A DNA stretch of 64,000 nt from Amphiduros pacificus (Eukaryota; Annelida; Polychaeta; Phyllodocida; Hesionidae). Made by a program: the position numbers and the translations under genes. This document shows positions 48,106 through 60,709 of this stretch, piece by piece. The first letter of the stretch is position 1. Each line of letters starts with the position of its first letter. The notes below the pieces were generated by a model. It searched no databases, was not told the DNA's origin, and worked only from the letters and a program-made list of their open reading frames with translations. The DNA lies in the NCBI GenBank assembly GCA_949316495.1, contig OX439001.1:52180556-52244555 (forward strand). Reading direction: 5' to 3'.

Positions 48106-48570
48106 ATGAGATTAAGGACATTTGTGACTAAATATAATGAACATAAAGAACCTATCTTTAAATATTTAAACCTATTAAAAAATTCGAAGATATCTTCAAA
48201 CTTCAAGAACTTAAGTTTCACTACAAATGTAGAAATACTAAATTACCACATTATGCCCATATGTTATAATAGATATATACATGAATATGCAACACTCTCT
48301 CAAAATAAATTCCATGAGTTAATTGCAAACCACAAATATGCTACTAAATGCAAAAGACACAACCTTCCTAAACTGCTAAACCAGATGCCAGATATCATAC
48401 TAGATAAAGTAATGACACATAGTATGCAGGGTTTTACCAAATATATCAAGCAATACTTCATAGATTGTATCAAGAGATATGCACAATTTCAGATTGTTAT
48501 ATTTGTTATATTTTTACTCGTAGCTAGGTTTTTTTTATACAAAGAGATTTATGAAAACAGTCTCATCTAA
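48106..48570 (+). other. 154-residue open frame, possible LINE C-terminal remnant
   Basis: The frame is Lys-, Asn- and Ile-rich. It contains a segment ATLSQNKFHELIANHKYATK then CKRHNLPKLL, loosely like the basic His-Tyr-Asn-Thr-Arg region near the C-terminus of many LINE reverse transcriptases, and a hydrophobic tail. I do not recognise it with confidence. It has no visible splice context or neighbouring reverse transcriptase, and could be a chance frame in AT-rich DNA. Confidence 0.25.
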
Positions 48571-48883
48571 CCACCACCACTGACCGATATGATCATATTC
48601 AAATTGTATTTGACTGTAGCCCACTATCCTTTCAAAAATATCACAGATCAAAGAATATAACATGATATATATGTACTCATAAGCATTGATCTTTTAGTCT
48701 TTTTTGTTTCCCACCTCTCCCTCTTTATCTGTTTTCTTTTCAGCTACTAATATTTTATTTTTTACCTTTTGAAATCTATGATGTTTTACATCACAAACTA
48801 CATGTGTATGCATGCAGTCTGTTAATGAAACCAAATGTTAATAGACAAGAACTAGATTATTTGAAATGCATTACTTCTCAACC

Positions 48884-48946
<63 letters not shown>
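48884..48946. repeat. (AT)n microsatellite
   Basis: About 63 bp of alternating AT with one ATTTAT interruption. Apparent Tyr-Ile repeat frames here are not genes. Confidence 0.95.
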
Positions 48947-48953
<7 letters not shown>

Positions 48954-49499
48954 TTTTACTTCCCGGTCGCGGCCCGTGACTGGTGACTGGTAAAGGTTTG
49001 CTAACAAAGGGGTTAGAACCCAAAATGGAAAGTTTGGTCTGATTTATATTATGCTAAAATTTTGACATGAGGGTTGTAAAGATCGTGACTTGCAAATTAC
49101 TACCACTTAAGCCGCAGAGAAGATTTATGAAAAGATTGATAAATATTATTGCTTTATAACCTTTATCTTATAGCAACCATAGTAAGTAGCGATGTTATCT
49201 TTATCAGTGACTATAGACAATCTTGTCCTGTCTTTGAAAGGAAATTTGCAATATGGATAACAGAAGGTAAATCATTTGTTATAATTTTATTCAGAAAAGG
49301 CTTTGGAGCATCAATCACAAATTGGTGTTCGAAAGATACGTTTTTACTTCATAAAGGAGGATTAATGAAGAAATGTTAAAAGGCATTAATCCTGTAATTT
49401 CGTGCATGGAAAGCACTTCTACATACGAACATCATGACATATTGAAGTTTAACATTTAAAAAAAAATAAGATAAGTTGCAATTAGACTTAGAAGTTGCA

Positions 49500-49773
49500 C
49501 TAATAGCAGAGATCTGCAGCTATCTCTCTCTCTGATGTATAGCTATCTCTTACTAGTGCAGCTGTACAGCTCTCTCACGGTTGTAGCCATCGGTGCTCAC
49601 CGAAACGGTGCTCCTCCGGGGGTCGTGGGGCAGCAGCAGGGGCAGGCGAGTCAGGCCGTGACTCTTTATTTGCCCCGTGGATCCCATCATACCGCTTCTT
49701 GAATATGGAGATGGTTTAAATAAAGAAATGTTTTCGGCAGTTGAGTCTGCAGTGATGTTTCCTTAACTTCAGA
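49500..49773 (+). mobile_element. Possible LTR relic (Gypsy-like)
   Basis: A GC-richer block has an AATAAAG signal near 49719, a U5-like stretch, and ends TTAACTTCA followed by GATGGTGACCCCTGGTGACT. The last motif resembles the primer-binding start of the internal region in some Gypsy-group elements. No coding parts were found and the second LTR was not seen. The identification is tentative; it would be a broken fossil. Confidence 0.3.
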
Positions 49774-50110
49774 TGGTGACCCCTGGTGACTGATCCTTTT
49801 CCAGTTACAATGTTAAAGACCTCGATCATGCCTCCTCATCACAGACGTCTCCGTATTCTACGCTCCTCTTAGGGTGAAAATCTGGGGTCAACAAATTCGA
49901 TGGCCACCAGAGGGCAACGTGGTGAACCAAAAGCGAGATCGCACGCTCTTTCAGTGACGAATTTTAGCGCTATCAAAACCTTTTTTTCAAATCTCGTCAC
50001 ACTGATCACGTTCATGTTTTTTTTACATATGTATGTAATCCCCCGGATTCGTTCAGATTAGTTCAGAACAATGGTATGATGTCATAATTCATTACCTTGG
50101 TCTGTTGCAG
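49774..50110. other. 5' flank of SLC13 gene 3
   Basis: It is moderately GC-rich with several CpG dinucleotides near 49800-49960 and ends in the acceptor TCTGTTGCAG. A start exon or promoter of gene 3 could lie here, but no short exon of fitting phase was convincingly identified. Confidence 0.4.
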
Positions 50111-53100
50111 ACAGAGTCAACTATCTCTACATGCTCTATGGAAACAGATATTGCAAAGTAAGAATGCAAAGCACTTCCTTATTGTGGTCTTCACACCCAT
50201 ACTCCTTCTCCCGCTGCCATGTGTTGTTCACACAGAGGTACGTTCAGCTATACTTCCCTGGGGCAAGACAAAGCACTCCAAGCGCAGCTAGGTTATTTAA
50301 CAGCCACAGTAAAACAGAAGTAAACAATTGCCAAATATGCCATTTTCAATGTTAAATAATTTACTGTCAGTCTCAAGAAAATATCAAACCTGAAAGATGC
50401 CAATATAAGAAAATAGAAAATACATCTGATTATAACCAGTCATAAAGCACTGGCTCAGGTGGGAAATAACTCCCTGGAAAATATCCATTTTCTTTTTCAA
50501 CCTTGTAGCTTGGTCCTGGTCCCAACATGGAATAAAACCTCAGAACTTTCGCATGGGAGAAACTGTGCAAACTGTGCACATATAAATATGAAAAATAAAT
50601 AAATAGATCAAATAGATAAATAATAAATAGATAGATAACTATGTGGAATGGTCTGGATTAGAGTTGTCTTGCAAGCTGTATCTATCATATATTTGTATTT
50701 TGTAAGGCTGCAAGATGTGGGTATGTGGTGCTACTCGTGGCTGTGTTCTGGATCTTGGAGGCTCTCCCACTGGCTATTACAGCTCTCATTCCTGCTGTGC
50801 TCTTTCCTCTCATGGGGATCATCCCTTCCAAAGAACTAGCTCCAATCTATATGAAGGTACCTCACCTGTAAACTTAGCTTTTGCAATTATTTGGAAACAA
50901 CTATTCGTAATTTGATGAATATCTTTACAAAAAAAAACACATTAACAATCAATTGATGTTTATAAATACAAGGTGTAATACATAACATTTTAATTACAGG
51001 ACATTATTATGATGTTCATGGGTAGTTTTGCTGTTGCTATTGCTATAGAGAAATGGAATCTACACAAAAGGATAGCATTAAAGGTGTTGCTGGTCATAGG
51101 ATGTAGTATCCCAAGGTAAACCTTCTCTAAAATGGTGGCATTGGTAGTGTACAGGCACTATAGACCATAAGAGGTGACATTGTGCTCTGCTTAATAGAGG
51201 AACAGTTCCTATATTAATGCATCTTTATCATTGGCTTTCATTCTTAAACCTGGCAACATTGGAAATCTACTGCGATTTGGTTGACAAAGATTCTGAGTAT
51301 TTCCAATAAATGATATTCTACTTACCTATCCAAAACAATGTGGAATATAAATGTTTGCGTTATTTTTACATTATAACAAGTCAATCCACATTTGAATGGC
51401 ATGACCCAAAGCAAATATCTGGGGGTAACCATAATCGCAATGACTATATTGGCAATGCCAAGGTCCTGTGTGTGTTGAATCAGGAACGCAATTGTCTTAA
51501 TGCCTATGAGGTCCTATGTGTTATAGAATATAGCCCAAAAATGGGTTATATGTATTATAAAATATAGCCCACAAATGTATTATATGTGTTGTAGAATAAA
51601 GCCCACAAATCTACACATGATCCCGATGGCCAATTTTGGCAATGCTAATATCCTTTATCATTATAGGATGTGGCATCCCAGGAATACCATGCTGCATGGT
51701 CACAGCCTTCGGTGTTATTTCCTTTTCCACCCAAGCATTGATATCTATAAATTATATAAACCAGATTATCATGTAAACTTATATTAGTTTATGAAGAGCC
51801 GGGTTGGTTTAACGACTCACAAGAAAGGTCAACTAATGACCATGGTGTCAAAGGTAGGACCTAATACATGTTTTGTGGGTGGATGTGTGGCTAATACCTG
51901 TCATACTTCCTTCAGTTTGTTGCAGATACAACTTTATGTAACAGATAGTTAAGCGTTTTTCTAACTCTGTTCTTGATAATTAAAAATGTTTATTTGGCAG
52001 AATATTTACCTTCTGATCAGTGACATGCACTTCCAATATGTGTCCTTTGTCACCTTCATGACATGTGATGCATGTGTATGTGTGTTAGATTGTATTTATT
52101 GATTTACATTATTTTGCTGGTGGTAAATGTTATCCACCATATGATTACATCAAATGTTTCATTATTATTTTATCACACAATTTGAAATATATTGAACATT
52201 TCGACTTGTAAAATGTACATATTAATGCTTCACTAGCTCATTAAACTTTTATAAGTGAACAAAACAAAACACTCAGTTTGTAATCAGCAAACTGAGCAGT
52301 TATTTTGTGATATATTAAATGAAAAGCAAAAAACAGAAAATTTCAAAATGGGAGTTTGTTAGAGGACTTCTGGTTACTGATCGGTAGCCTTTTTTGTGAA
52401 TATAAGTATGCAACAGCATTGTAGAGTTAATAGGCATATGAACCACATAAATCACTATGTAGAAATTGGGAAAGAGGTCATCAGGCACATCTGGACTAAA
52501 ATACATATCTGGGATAATGTGGTGACGTCACTGTACGTACTATTAAGTGTAATACAAAAACAAAGCTTGAAGTTGGATTTGGTAATCATTCCATATTTTT
52601 GTCCACGTCTGTAATAGAAATCAGTCATAGGAAGCACATGTATGTCTAGGGGCACCGTTAGATCCCCCACCCGATTAAATATTTACAAGTCAGAGATTAG
52701 TAAAAAAAAAGACGTAAGCAATATCGACTGTATATCTATCGATTATTATATCGAATTCTAGTGACCGTGGTTGGAATCATATTTCATATTTTTATGCACT
52801 TTTTTCCCACATAATACAAAGGTTTTTACCCTACACTTTGTGATCAAATATAAATAATATATTATATATTTATAAACAATACTCCTGGCAAGTGTATTTT
52901 GGTTGATTTCAGGAAGATAGAATGTGTCATTTCATGACCATATATCATTTATATACATACCAGAGGTCTCTGTAAATTACCTGAGGTTTCATGAAAGCTC
53001 TACGCGATGTGAATGTATACCTTCAACCGTTGTTTTAATAAAGATTATTACCATATATCTACAGATTACTATTCGGGTTTATGAGCACAGGAATGTTTCT

Positions 53101-56100
53101 CTCAATGTGGATGAGCAACACTGCAGTCACCACTATGATGATTGTCATAGTTGAGGCTGTCCTGCAGCAACTCAAGCGACACCTGGTGGTTGAGGATGAA
53201 CAGGATAAGATGCAGGAAGTCATATACAATCTGGATGGTAGAGAAGTACAGGAGATGAACGAAGTCCTTCTTGAGGGTACTTGTAATAAACATTTTGCAT
53301 TATTCATCTATTGTTTAGAAATCTAAAAATACGAAAATGTGTAATGTGAATAGATTGGTCATTCTTGAAGTGTTTCCTTTGCATATTTACACCTGTATCC
53401 TTTTAATTGAAGTAGACAGCAAAAAAGAAGAAAACGTGTCCCCGTCCAATGAATGTGGAACAAGGTAAATCATTATGGTATCAATAGTTTAACAAACCTT
53501 TGTTCCAGCTAGATATAGACATGCTTGCAAGCTTGTTATATAAGTGTTATATATACATATATTGACTTTTAGTGATGTGACTATGAGCCTGGAGCAGTAC
53601 AACCATATGTGCACCATGATGAGACTGGCTGTTGCATATTCCTGCACAATAGGCGGAACAGCAACTTTGATTGGGACCGCACCAACTATGGTTCTCAAAT
53701 CCCAAAGTGACATGTAAGTGATCCTATGCATTATGAGCCTGAATCTTCTCATGCATTGAAAGTTTAGCCTTGAAAACTGTTTGGCTTGACTGCTAAATAT
53801 TTCATGTTTATCAATTATATTTTAAGAGTGATTTTCATGGTGTTTTAGTGTATTTCAAGCTCATGGTCTAGACAGCCCTATAACATTTGGGAGCTGGATG
53901 CTGAACTGTGTGCCACTGAGCGTGGTGATGACGTTGGTGGGATGGGTGTATCTACAGTGTTACTGGATGGGAACACACAACACCACAACAAACCTCTGTG
54001 GGAAGAGCACTATCTCTCATGACACCATCTTAAACATTAGGCTGATGCTGAAACACGAATATGACAGTCTCGGCCCCATGAAGTGAGTTATATCTTAAAG
54101 ACAAATGTTTGCAAATTGCTAACGAAAAGTCCAATATTTTTTCCATATCATCACCTCTTAATATCTTAATGCAAATACAGTAATTTTACTGATATTATTC
54201 AACTGGAATAGTATATTTATTGACAATTCCTTTATTTTTGCAATTAAACATTTTCTTAAAATGTACCAGAGGTTTCATAAGTACATGTAACTGTTAGACC
54301 TCCCAGTTATTTTACATTGCATTTATATAAAAGGTGGTGCTGATTGGTTTAGATTTGCAGAGAAGGTGATTTTAATCAATTCTGTGACAGTGGCATTGTT
54401 GTGGTTAACAAGAGATCTGCGCGGAGCAGGAGGATGGGCATCCATCTTTAAAGAAAAGTAAGTTGTCAGCATCCCTATATGATATAATCTGAAAAGCTAA
54501 GGAATCTGAAAAGCTAAGATAGTGCAGACATTTTTATCTTTGCAATGTAAGGTGAAATGGAAACCTTGGGCGAGAAGATTTTAATCCACGTATGAAGTTA
54601 CATTTACATTCATGTCCTTAGAATATAGACATTTTTGTTCCACATAATCCAATCCTTTAATTCATGTAATGGAAACATGTTTCAAAACACCATTTATCAT
54701 TATTTCTGTTTAAATCACACAAAATCCCAAATTGCATAAATATCAGATAACGTTTGTGATCCTTGTGGAAATGACCCCTCGGAAGGCTGTAATAATATGT
54801 GTTTATATGTGGGGTGTGACAAGGCTTTGTACCAGATTTTTTAAACTTCTCATTTCTCTGTCAACTTCATGAAACAGATATTGTAAGACAGCAAACGATA
54901 AATTTTACACGAGTTGTTCTGCCCTTATATTTTTAACGGTTGAATTATTTTTGCAGATTTGTAGGTTCCAGTGTTCCTTCCATATTCATAGTTTTAATGC
55001 TGTTTATTTTACCATCTCAATCACCTTGGAGAATTAATGAAGCAAAATGTAGGTTTACTTAAATGATAACCAAAAATCTATAAAGCGTACATGGGCCAAC
55101 CGGTATATTATCTTATTTACAAACAAAAAAGATGGTCAACCTTATCTTTGAAAGAGGTTAACAATACAAATCAGACTTAGTTACCTTTATATTCACATAG
55201 TTTAATTTAAATTCATAAAAAGGCCATGTGCCCCTGCTACCCAAAATATACACTCCCGTCACCACCATTTTTTTTATGGGAGTAGTATTTGTTAATTCAT
55301 TTGGGTAGCATCCAAAATTGATACTGGAGCCTGAAGGAAACACAGATGATTGATTGATTACGTTGGTGGTTTTCTTAACAGTGGATGATATCTTCAAACC
55401 GATTCTGGATATAAAGACCTGGGTTGATAGGACACCCTGGCACATTATGCTTCTTCTTGGGGGAGGTCTTGTGATGGCCGAGGGCTGCAGTGTAAGCATC
55501 CATTTATTAATATTGTTATGTGGAAATAAGTAGATGATCTGTAATATTAGATTCAATGTTACATTATTGAAATTAAAGCCAAGAGTTCATATACTTGGTT
55601 ATTTTAGGGATAAATGTTGTGCAAGCTCACTTTGTCAAGGCGACTTGAAAATAACGCAGGACCGAAATGTGAGGCTTATATATATAATATATATTAGTGG
55701 ATTGTTTCTATTGTGTATTGTGTTTGCAGAGGTCTGGTTTGTCCCTGTGGGTGGGACTTCAGCTCTCAGTACTGCAGGATATACCAGCTTGGGTTATGAT
55801 TCTCGTGATTAGTACTATTTTGTCTTTCCTGACTGAGGTCACCAGTAATGTGGTGGTAACATCCATCTCACAACCAATCCTAGCGCAACTGGTACCATAC
55901 ATTATATATATTTATCTATCTCTCTATACCGGTCTCATCACCCGTCCTGATATATGATCACTCGATTCACTTTAAATGGACACTGCAGAAAGATTGACAG
56001 GTTGTCTGTGTGCAATATATGGTACGTCATGGGCCATGGCGCAGTTTGTTAGAACGCCAGCTTATTAGCACCAGTTCCTGTGGTGATTCAAAGGTCGTGG

Positions 56101-57359
56101 GTTCTATTGAAATCATGTTACAATTTATCATATGAGCTGAAACACGTTAGCTGTTGTCCGTCCTTTTCAATCTGTGACCGGGTGGGTTGTTATGTCAAGG
56201 ACTTGACAATCCAGTGAGGCAGCACTAATCTGCACTTTCAAGTAGGTCTCATCAAGAAATGACTGAAATAATGTTGAAAGTGACATACAAAAAAGGCAAT
56301 ATATGTTGATTATTTTCGGGCAGTTTCAGCATGACCACTTGCATCCCCAACATATGAACATTCATTTTAGAAAAAAATTACACTGTGAACAAATTTGTGT
56401 TAAGAAATATTAATATATCATATTTACCAAAAACTCATATTTTAATAATTTTAATGACCAACAAAAACATGAAAATAAATCACGCAAAGGGTGGTGGGCA
56501 TTCAGTTCACCCTTAAGTCAGAGGAAGGTGCCTCCCTGGGGTGATTTATATGTGATAAAGAAAGAGGATCTCTATTCTACCACGGTTAACCTCCCATAGG
56601 GGAAGGCAGAAAAGACCTGTGGGACACTACCTCGAGATTTATCGTCAAAAGGCTCCCGTTAACTTGTCTACATGTAATTTGAGCAAACAATATGCCCTTA
56701 CAAAAGATTATTTAATTTATTCAAAAAACTCTTTCAAAAGCTTTCAATTTTCCTAATTACAAAGTATCAAAAGAACTCTAGATTGGTACTGTTTAAAATG
56801 AAATTAAATAATTGTAATATTATTTTCTAATTGTGCAGATATTATTTGATTATTACATTGCAGGCAGCATCATCTGGGGTGAGTCCTCTGTACCTCATGG
56901 TACCTGGGGCTATAAGCTGCACGTTTGCCTTCATGCTGCCAGTGGCTACTCCACCTAATGCCATCATATTCTCCTATGGACACCTCACTATACCACAAAT
57001 GGTAGGTAGGATTCCAGTTATATTAGTACCCATTGAGTCTAAGTTGGATAAAAATTTAAAAAATGATGTGCAGTTTTATCAAATTGAATTCCAATATTGT
57101 GTTTGTCATAATTGATTTTATCAAATTGAATTCCAATATTTTGTCTAATTAGTCCATGACCAGTAATTATTTCATTTCTTAATATTTCCAGGCTAAATGT
57201 GGTATATGGCTGAACTTAATCTGTGTTCTTATTAACGCTTTGCATACCAACACTTTGGGAGTTCTGGTATATCAGTATCACCAACTTCCTGATGGGTGGA
57301 GTACATATCACCTGAATGCCACCTCACCTCCAGATGTCACCAGTCTGACCGGCATTTAG
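50111..57359 (+). CDS. SLC13A2/3/5-like: SLC13-family Na+/di-tricarboxylate cotransporter, gene 3 of 3
   Basis: Thirteen exons join in phase to 600 codons plus stop: 50111-50237, 50707-50856, 51000-51115, 53065-53276, 53416-53464, 53573-53713, 53849-54082, 54353-54457, 54957-55048, 55382-55491, 55730-55891, 56864-57001, 57192-57359. Motifs are WILEALPLAITALIP, AIEKWNLHKRIAL, WMSNTAVTTMM, GGTATLIGTAPTMVL, VTSNVVVTS and [19 protein letters not shown]. Exon 7 corresponds to exons 7 and 8 of genes 1-2, so one intron has been gained or lost. The hydrophilic loop (end of exon 4 plus exon 5) is longer in exon 4 and unlike that of the paralogues. The role is expected to be Na+-coupled carboxylate uptake. 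The first visible exon has no in-frame ATG at all and starts mid-codon, so an upstream start exon is required. Nothing suggests it is broken. Confidence 0.94.
51658..51685 (+). repeat. Echo of the exon 3 donor region in intron 3 (gene 3)
   Basis: ATTATAGGATGTGGCATCCC here resembles the end of exon 3 (GTCATAGGATGTAGTATCCC, at about 51092-51112), but the GT donor is replaced by CCAGGAAT. Just upstream, 51530-51610 has about three decayed units containing ATATAGCCCACAAATG. Confidence 0.5.
52805..52860 (+). repeat. Dispersed repeat family R1, 5' fragment
   Basis: ACCCTACACTTTGTGATCAAAT resembles (22 bases, one-base variants) the start of R1 copies A-C. Only about 50 bp is recognisable, in intron 3 of gene 3. 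Confidence 0.45.
56031..56295 (+). mobile_element. tRNA-derived SINE (intron 11 of gene 3)
   Basis: The head GGGCCATGGCGCAGTTTGTT and B-box-like GGTCGTGGGTTC are followed by CATATGAGCTGAAACACG, GTGACCGGGTGGGTTGTTAT, CAGTGAGGCAGCACTAATCT and TGTTGAAAGTGACATAC. It belongs to the same family as the copies at 19201, 24817 and 28644. The tRNA-like part has decayed. Confidence 0.88.
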
Positions 57360-58473
57360 TCTATTCTTATGATATAAAACATTATATTCAAAATATTTTC
57401 AATGATAGCCCAATGGAAAGATGTAGCTTGCAGGTCACGAGAGGGAGAACATGTGTATAAATTGAATAAATTCAAATCATGCTTATTTGTCATATATTTG
57501 TTAACATGTTTATTACTATGTGATTTGTGAAATACTTATAAATATTTATCACATTTGACTTGTCTGAAATTGAGATCAAAGTTTGCCATCAACATTGATA
57601 TTATGCATATGCCATATGTAAGTCAACAGCACATGTCCAGTTAAATATTATGCAGAATATGATAAGTTTATATTCCTTACCATTCATGGAAATTTTAAAT
57701 TGGAGCAGGAATTGGCCTTAAAATATAATGATGAGCAGATTGGGACATTGAAATGATTTGGCTTACAGATACCCAAAATCTTGGTAGAAATTGTCTGTGG
57801 CCTCTGTTATTTGATGAATGCTTTAAGGGTTTGATCCAATAACCCACCTTAATTTATCCTCAGCTGTTTAAATTGAATGCGTTTACAGCATTAAAGAAAT
57901 GAATGGTGTTGGGGTTAAAACATCCTTTGTACACTGATATGTAGAACAAAAACACAACTTTGATACAAGAGAATGTTTTTATTAGCCCATAGAAATGAGG
58001 AAAATCAATAAGAATACAAATTGTCTTGTGTTGGTTAAAGCTACCCTTTTGCATTGCTGCATAGGTACAAATATCTATGAATCTAAGGAACAACTTAAAA
58101 AGTATTTATTTAACAAATATAAACTATAAATAGACCGAAACAACATGGAATTTTACTTTTGTGGTAATATATACCTTGCATGTAAACAATCACAGCTAGA
58201 ACAGTATCTAAGACTACCATACCTACTTTATATCAATTGTACCATTCAGAACACTTGCAATATACATTATCATACCATGATTAGTACTTAGACAAGGCAA
58301 ATGTCTTCACTTTTAAATCCTAATATTTATTATTATTCTGTCCAAAACAAATCATTATAATGGTACAATGATAGGAAACAATCTCAGTTTAAAATATTCT
58401 GGCAGGGAACATCACACATTTTTGCATCTTATCAACAAGATAAAAGTATTTGCAAAACTTTTCAGGTTTATGA
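57360..58473. other. Convergent intergenic region between SLC13 gene 3 and the SDR gene
   Basis: A candidate poly(A) signal for gene 3, AATAAA, is at 57465-57470. On the minus strand, AATAAA at 58331-58326 could serve the SDR terminal exon. An R1 repeat fragment lies at about 57735-57835 (GATTGGGACATTGAAATGAT; TGATGAATGCTTTAAG). No further gene is seen. Confidence 0.6.
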
Positions 58474-58698
58474 TTACCAAGGTAATACCTCCCCTTCATA
58501 GGTGATCATTTTAGCCATTTTCTCCTCAGTGAGTCCTGCAATGACCTTCATCATGCCAGTAACACTTTGTTCAGTGTTGATCCAGGCTTCGGGGCCTCCG
58601 ATGTTGGTTTTTACATAGCCTGGATGCAGGGCTGTGACAAGGATGTTATCTGCTTTAAGGTCCTGGGCTAAGGACGCTGTCACCATGTTAAGAGCTGC
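58474..58698 (-). CDS. Sniffer/C-factor-like SDR, terminal exon, version 1
   Basis: The exon starts after the acceptor ATTATAG at phase 0 and reads AALNMVTASLAQDLKADNIL, ALHPGYVKTNIGG, MMKVIAGLTEEKM, ending EVLPW and TAA at 58476-58474. This is the C-terminal region of the classical NAD(P)H-dependent SDR fold, following the YxxxK active site. It is about 50% similar to the version at 59317-59544. Confidence 0.88.
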   Translation of the reverse strand, partial: AALNMVTASLAQDLKADNILVTALHPGYVKTNIGGPEAWINTEQSVTGMMKVIAGLTEEKMAKMITYEGEVLPW

Positions 58699-59316
58699 CT
58701 ATAATGAAGAATAAACACTCGCAGTGCCTCATTCAGATCTTTCATCTTTGATACTCGATATGCCATCACACATTGTTATGAAATGTTTTAGGTGCATAAA
58801 AGGCAGTTGTGAATATTTATCCACCTAGGGTAATACAAGCATTATTCATCTATATTGCTTAATAATAATATTTATTACCATGAGCCAACTTTCATCGCAG
58901 CATTACCATATATGTAGTTTCCAACAATCTGTATAATTAATGTTATTTATTCATTTCAGTGGCAAAGTAAGTTTACTATGTTGTATGTTCTTGTTGGCCA
59001 TGTGAAATATCACAATCACAGTTTTATAAAAGAAACTCTAAAAGTGACAATGATTAATTTGATTTTTCCTTTATCAAAATATATTTGCTTTCATTTTGAT
59101 GGAAAGTAATGCTGTATGAAAGAATAAAACAGGTTTTGACCTACTTCTAATATATTCTACTGTGGTTATACCACCTATTATGGAGCAAAAAGTGCACAAA
59201 ATTAGAAAATGTAGGAATATAAATGATTCATTAAAACAATGTCCTCAACAAAAATATTGATCTTCAGTTTCAACATTACACACAGATCCATATGGGAGGT
59301 TGCCATGGGTCCTATT

Positions 59317-59544
59317 TTACCATGGCAGAATGTTGCCATTGGGATGATAGAACTGTCCAGTGTTCTCCTCATTGAGGCCTTGAATGACCTTCAGCATGCC
59401 CTGCACACTTTCAGTGGCCGTGATTTGGGCAGGCATTCCAGCTGTCATGTCAGTTTTCACAAATCCAGGATGTAGAACTACAGCTAGGACCTGGTCTTTG
59501 CTGAGGTCAAACGCCAAGCTTTTGGTCAGCATATTTAGACTAAC
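59317..59544 (-). CDS. Sniffer/C-factor-like SDR, terminal exon, version 2
   Basis: The exon starts after the acceptor TGTACAG at phase 0 and reads VSLNMLTKSLAFDLSKDQVL, VVLHPGFVKTDMTAG, MLKVIQGLNEENTG, ending NILPW and TAA. It is complete to the family's usual C-terminus. It lies between the penultimate exons and the other terminal exon, so one transcript would normally use only one of the two. Confidence 0.88.
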   Translation of the reverse strand, partial: VSLNMLTKSLAFDLSKDQVLAVVLHPGFVKTDMTAGMPAQITATESVQGMLKVIQGLNEENTGQFYHPNGNILPW

Positions 59545-59801
59545 CTGTACAGAAAGGAAAAGTTTGTTTAATTCACATTGCTCTGACCTGGAAATAAGTG
59601 AGACTGTTAATTAAATTAAATGATAGTAAATACTTAAAGAGAAAAAGAAATATTTAAAACTATAAATGATTGATATAGTTGAGAAAAGATTGGAAAAAAT
59701 TTGGTAAAAAAAAAAATAAAAAAATAAAAGAAAATTATAACAGTTGAGAGGTGAGAAGTGAAATTATAGGGTCTTCTATTGGGTATGAATTGCTCATGTA
59801 C

Positions 59802-59951
59802 CTTTGAGCACCTATAGGAGTACATTTTGCCTGACGTGTTGTCATCAATGCTGCCCATCCTGCTGGTGATGTTGACTACCGCTGCTTTTTTAATGCTCAT
59901 CCCGGCCATGCTGCTTCTGCCAGCAGCCAGCTTCAGCATCGGCAACAAGGC
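59802..59951 (-). CDS. Sniffer/C-factor-like SDR, active-site exon, version 2
   Basis: Exactly 150 nt, phase 0 at both ends, acceptor GTTTGCAG and donor GTACAT. It reads ALLPMLKLAAGRSS, AAVVNITSRMGSIDDN, MYSYRCSK. The catalytic Tyr and Lys (YRCSK) and the upstream active-site Ser are kept. It matches 60022-60171 in length and position in the fold. Confidence 0.88.
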
Positions 59952-60021
59952 CTGCAAACCAGAGAAAATAGTCCTGCCCGCGTTAATATATGGTACTAGT
60001 AAAAAACTCGGTAAAGATTAC

Positions 60022-60171
60022 CTTAGAGGTCCTGTAGGTGTACATGCCTCCCTGTGAAAGCTGTATGCTGCCCAGATAGCTGGATATGTTGAGTACCGCC
60101 GCCCTGTTTGGTGAGAGGGGCGTGTTGTTAGGACAGGAGGAGGCTGCCTGCCTTAGCTGGGGTAACAGAGC
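60022..60171 (-). CDS. Sniffer/C-factor-like SDR, active-site exon, version 1
   Basis: Exactly 150 nt, phase 0 at both ends, acceptor CTTTGTCAG and donor GTAATC. It reads ALLPQLRQAASSCPNNTPLS, AAVLNISSYLGSIQLSQGG, MYTYRTSK, with Ser and YRTSK in place. The upstream exons for the Rossmann half (TGxxxGIG) were not found between 60.2 and 64 kb and probably lie beyond the window. The enzyme would be a cytosolic NADPH-dependent carbonyl reductase of the sniffer/C-signal type. Confidence 0.88.
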
Positions 60172-60589
60172 CTGACAAAGTATTAACAAAGAAAGAATCC
60201 TTTTTTAAAAAACCAGAATCAAAGGATTATTTCCCACTCCCTCCCCCACTCCAAGCCAAAACATAAAAGAATCATGCCCCTGATGTTACTTAAAGTTATG
60301 TAATCAGTGACCAAGGATCAAATGATCCCCCCTATGTCCTAGATATTATGTAACCTGATATAACTTGCAGGGGACAAACGCACATTGAAAGTAGAGGAAA
60401 AAATGGTAACAAACACACACACAGAGGACAGACAGTGTAATATCTAAGAGGTACCTCAAAGACACTATATTGTGCTGTGAACACAGCAGAAATGATGTAT
60501 TTATTACACACAATTTTTTTTTGCATACAGCACTTAAAGCCGTAATAAATATATATTATAATACAGACTAATAGAAAAATTGTAAATAC

Positions 60590-60709
60590 AGACTAATAGA
60601 AAAATTGTAAAACAATTGACACTTTCAAGAAAAAACTTAAGACATATTTATATAGAAAGCATTATCCTGAAAAAAGCGCTCCTGGTTTGGTGTAGCGCTA
60701 TATAAATAA

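Noticed and set aside
48804-48986. Tyr-Ile repeat open frame
   Set aside because: It is the translation of an (AT)n microsatellite.
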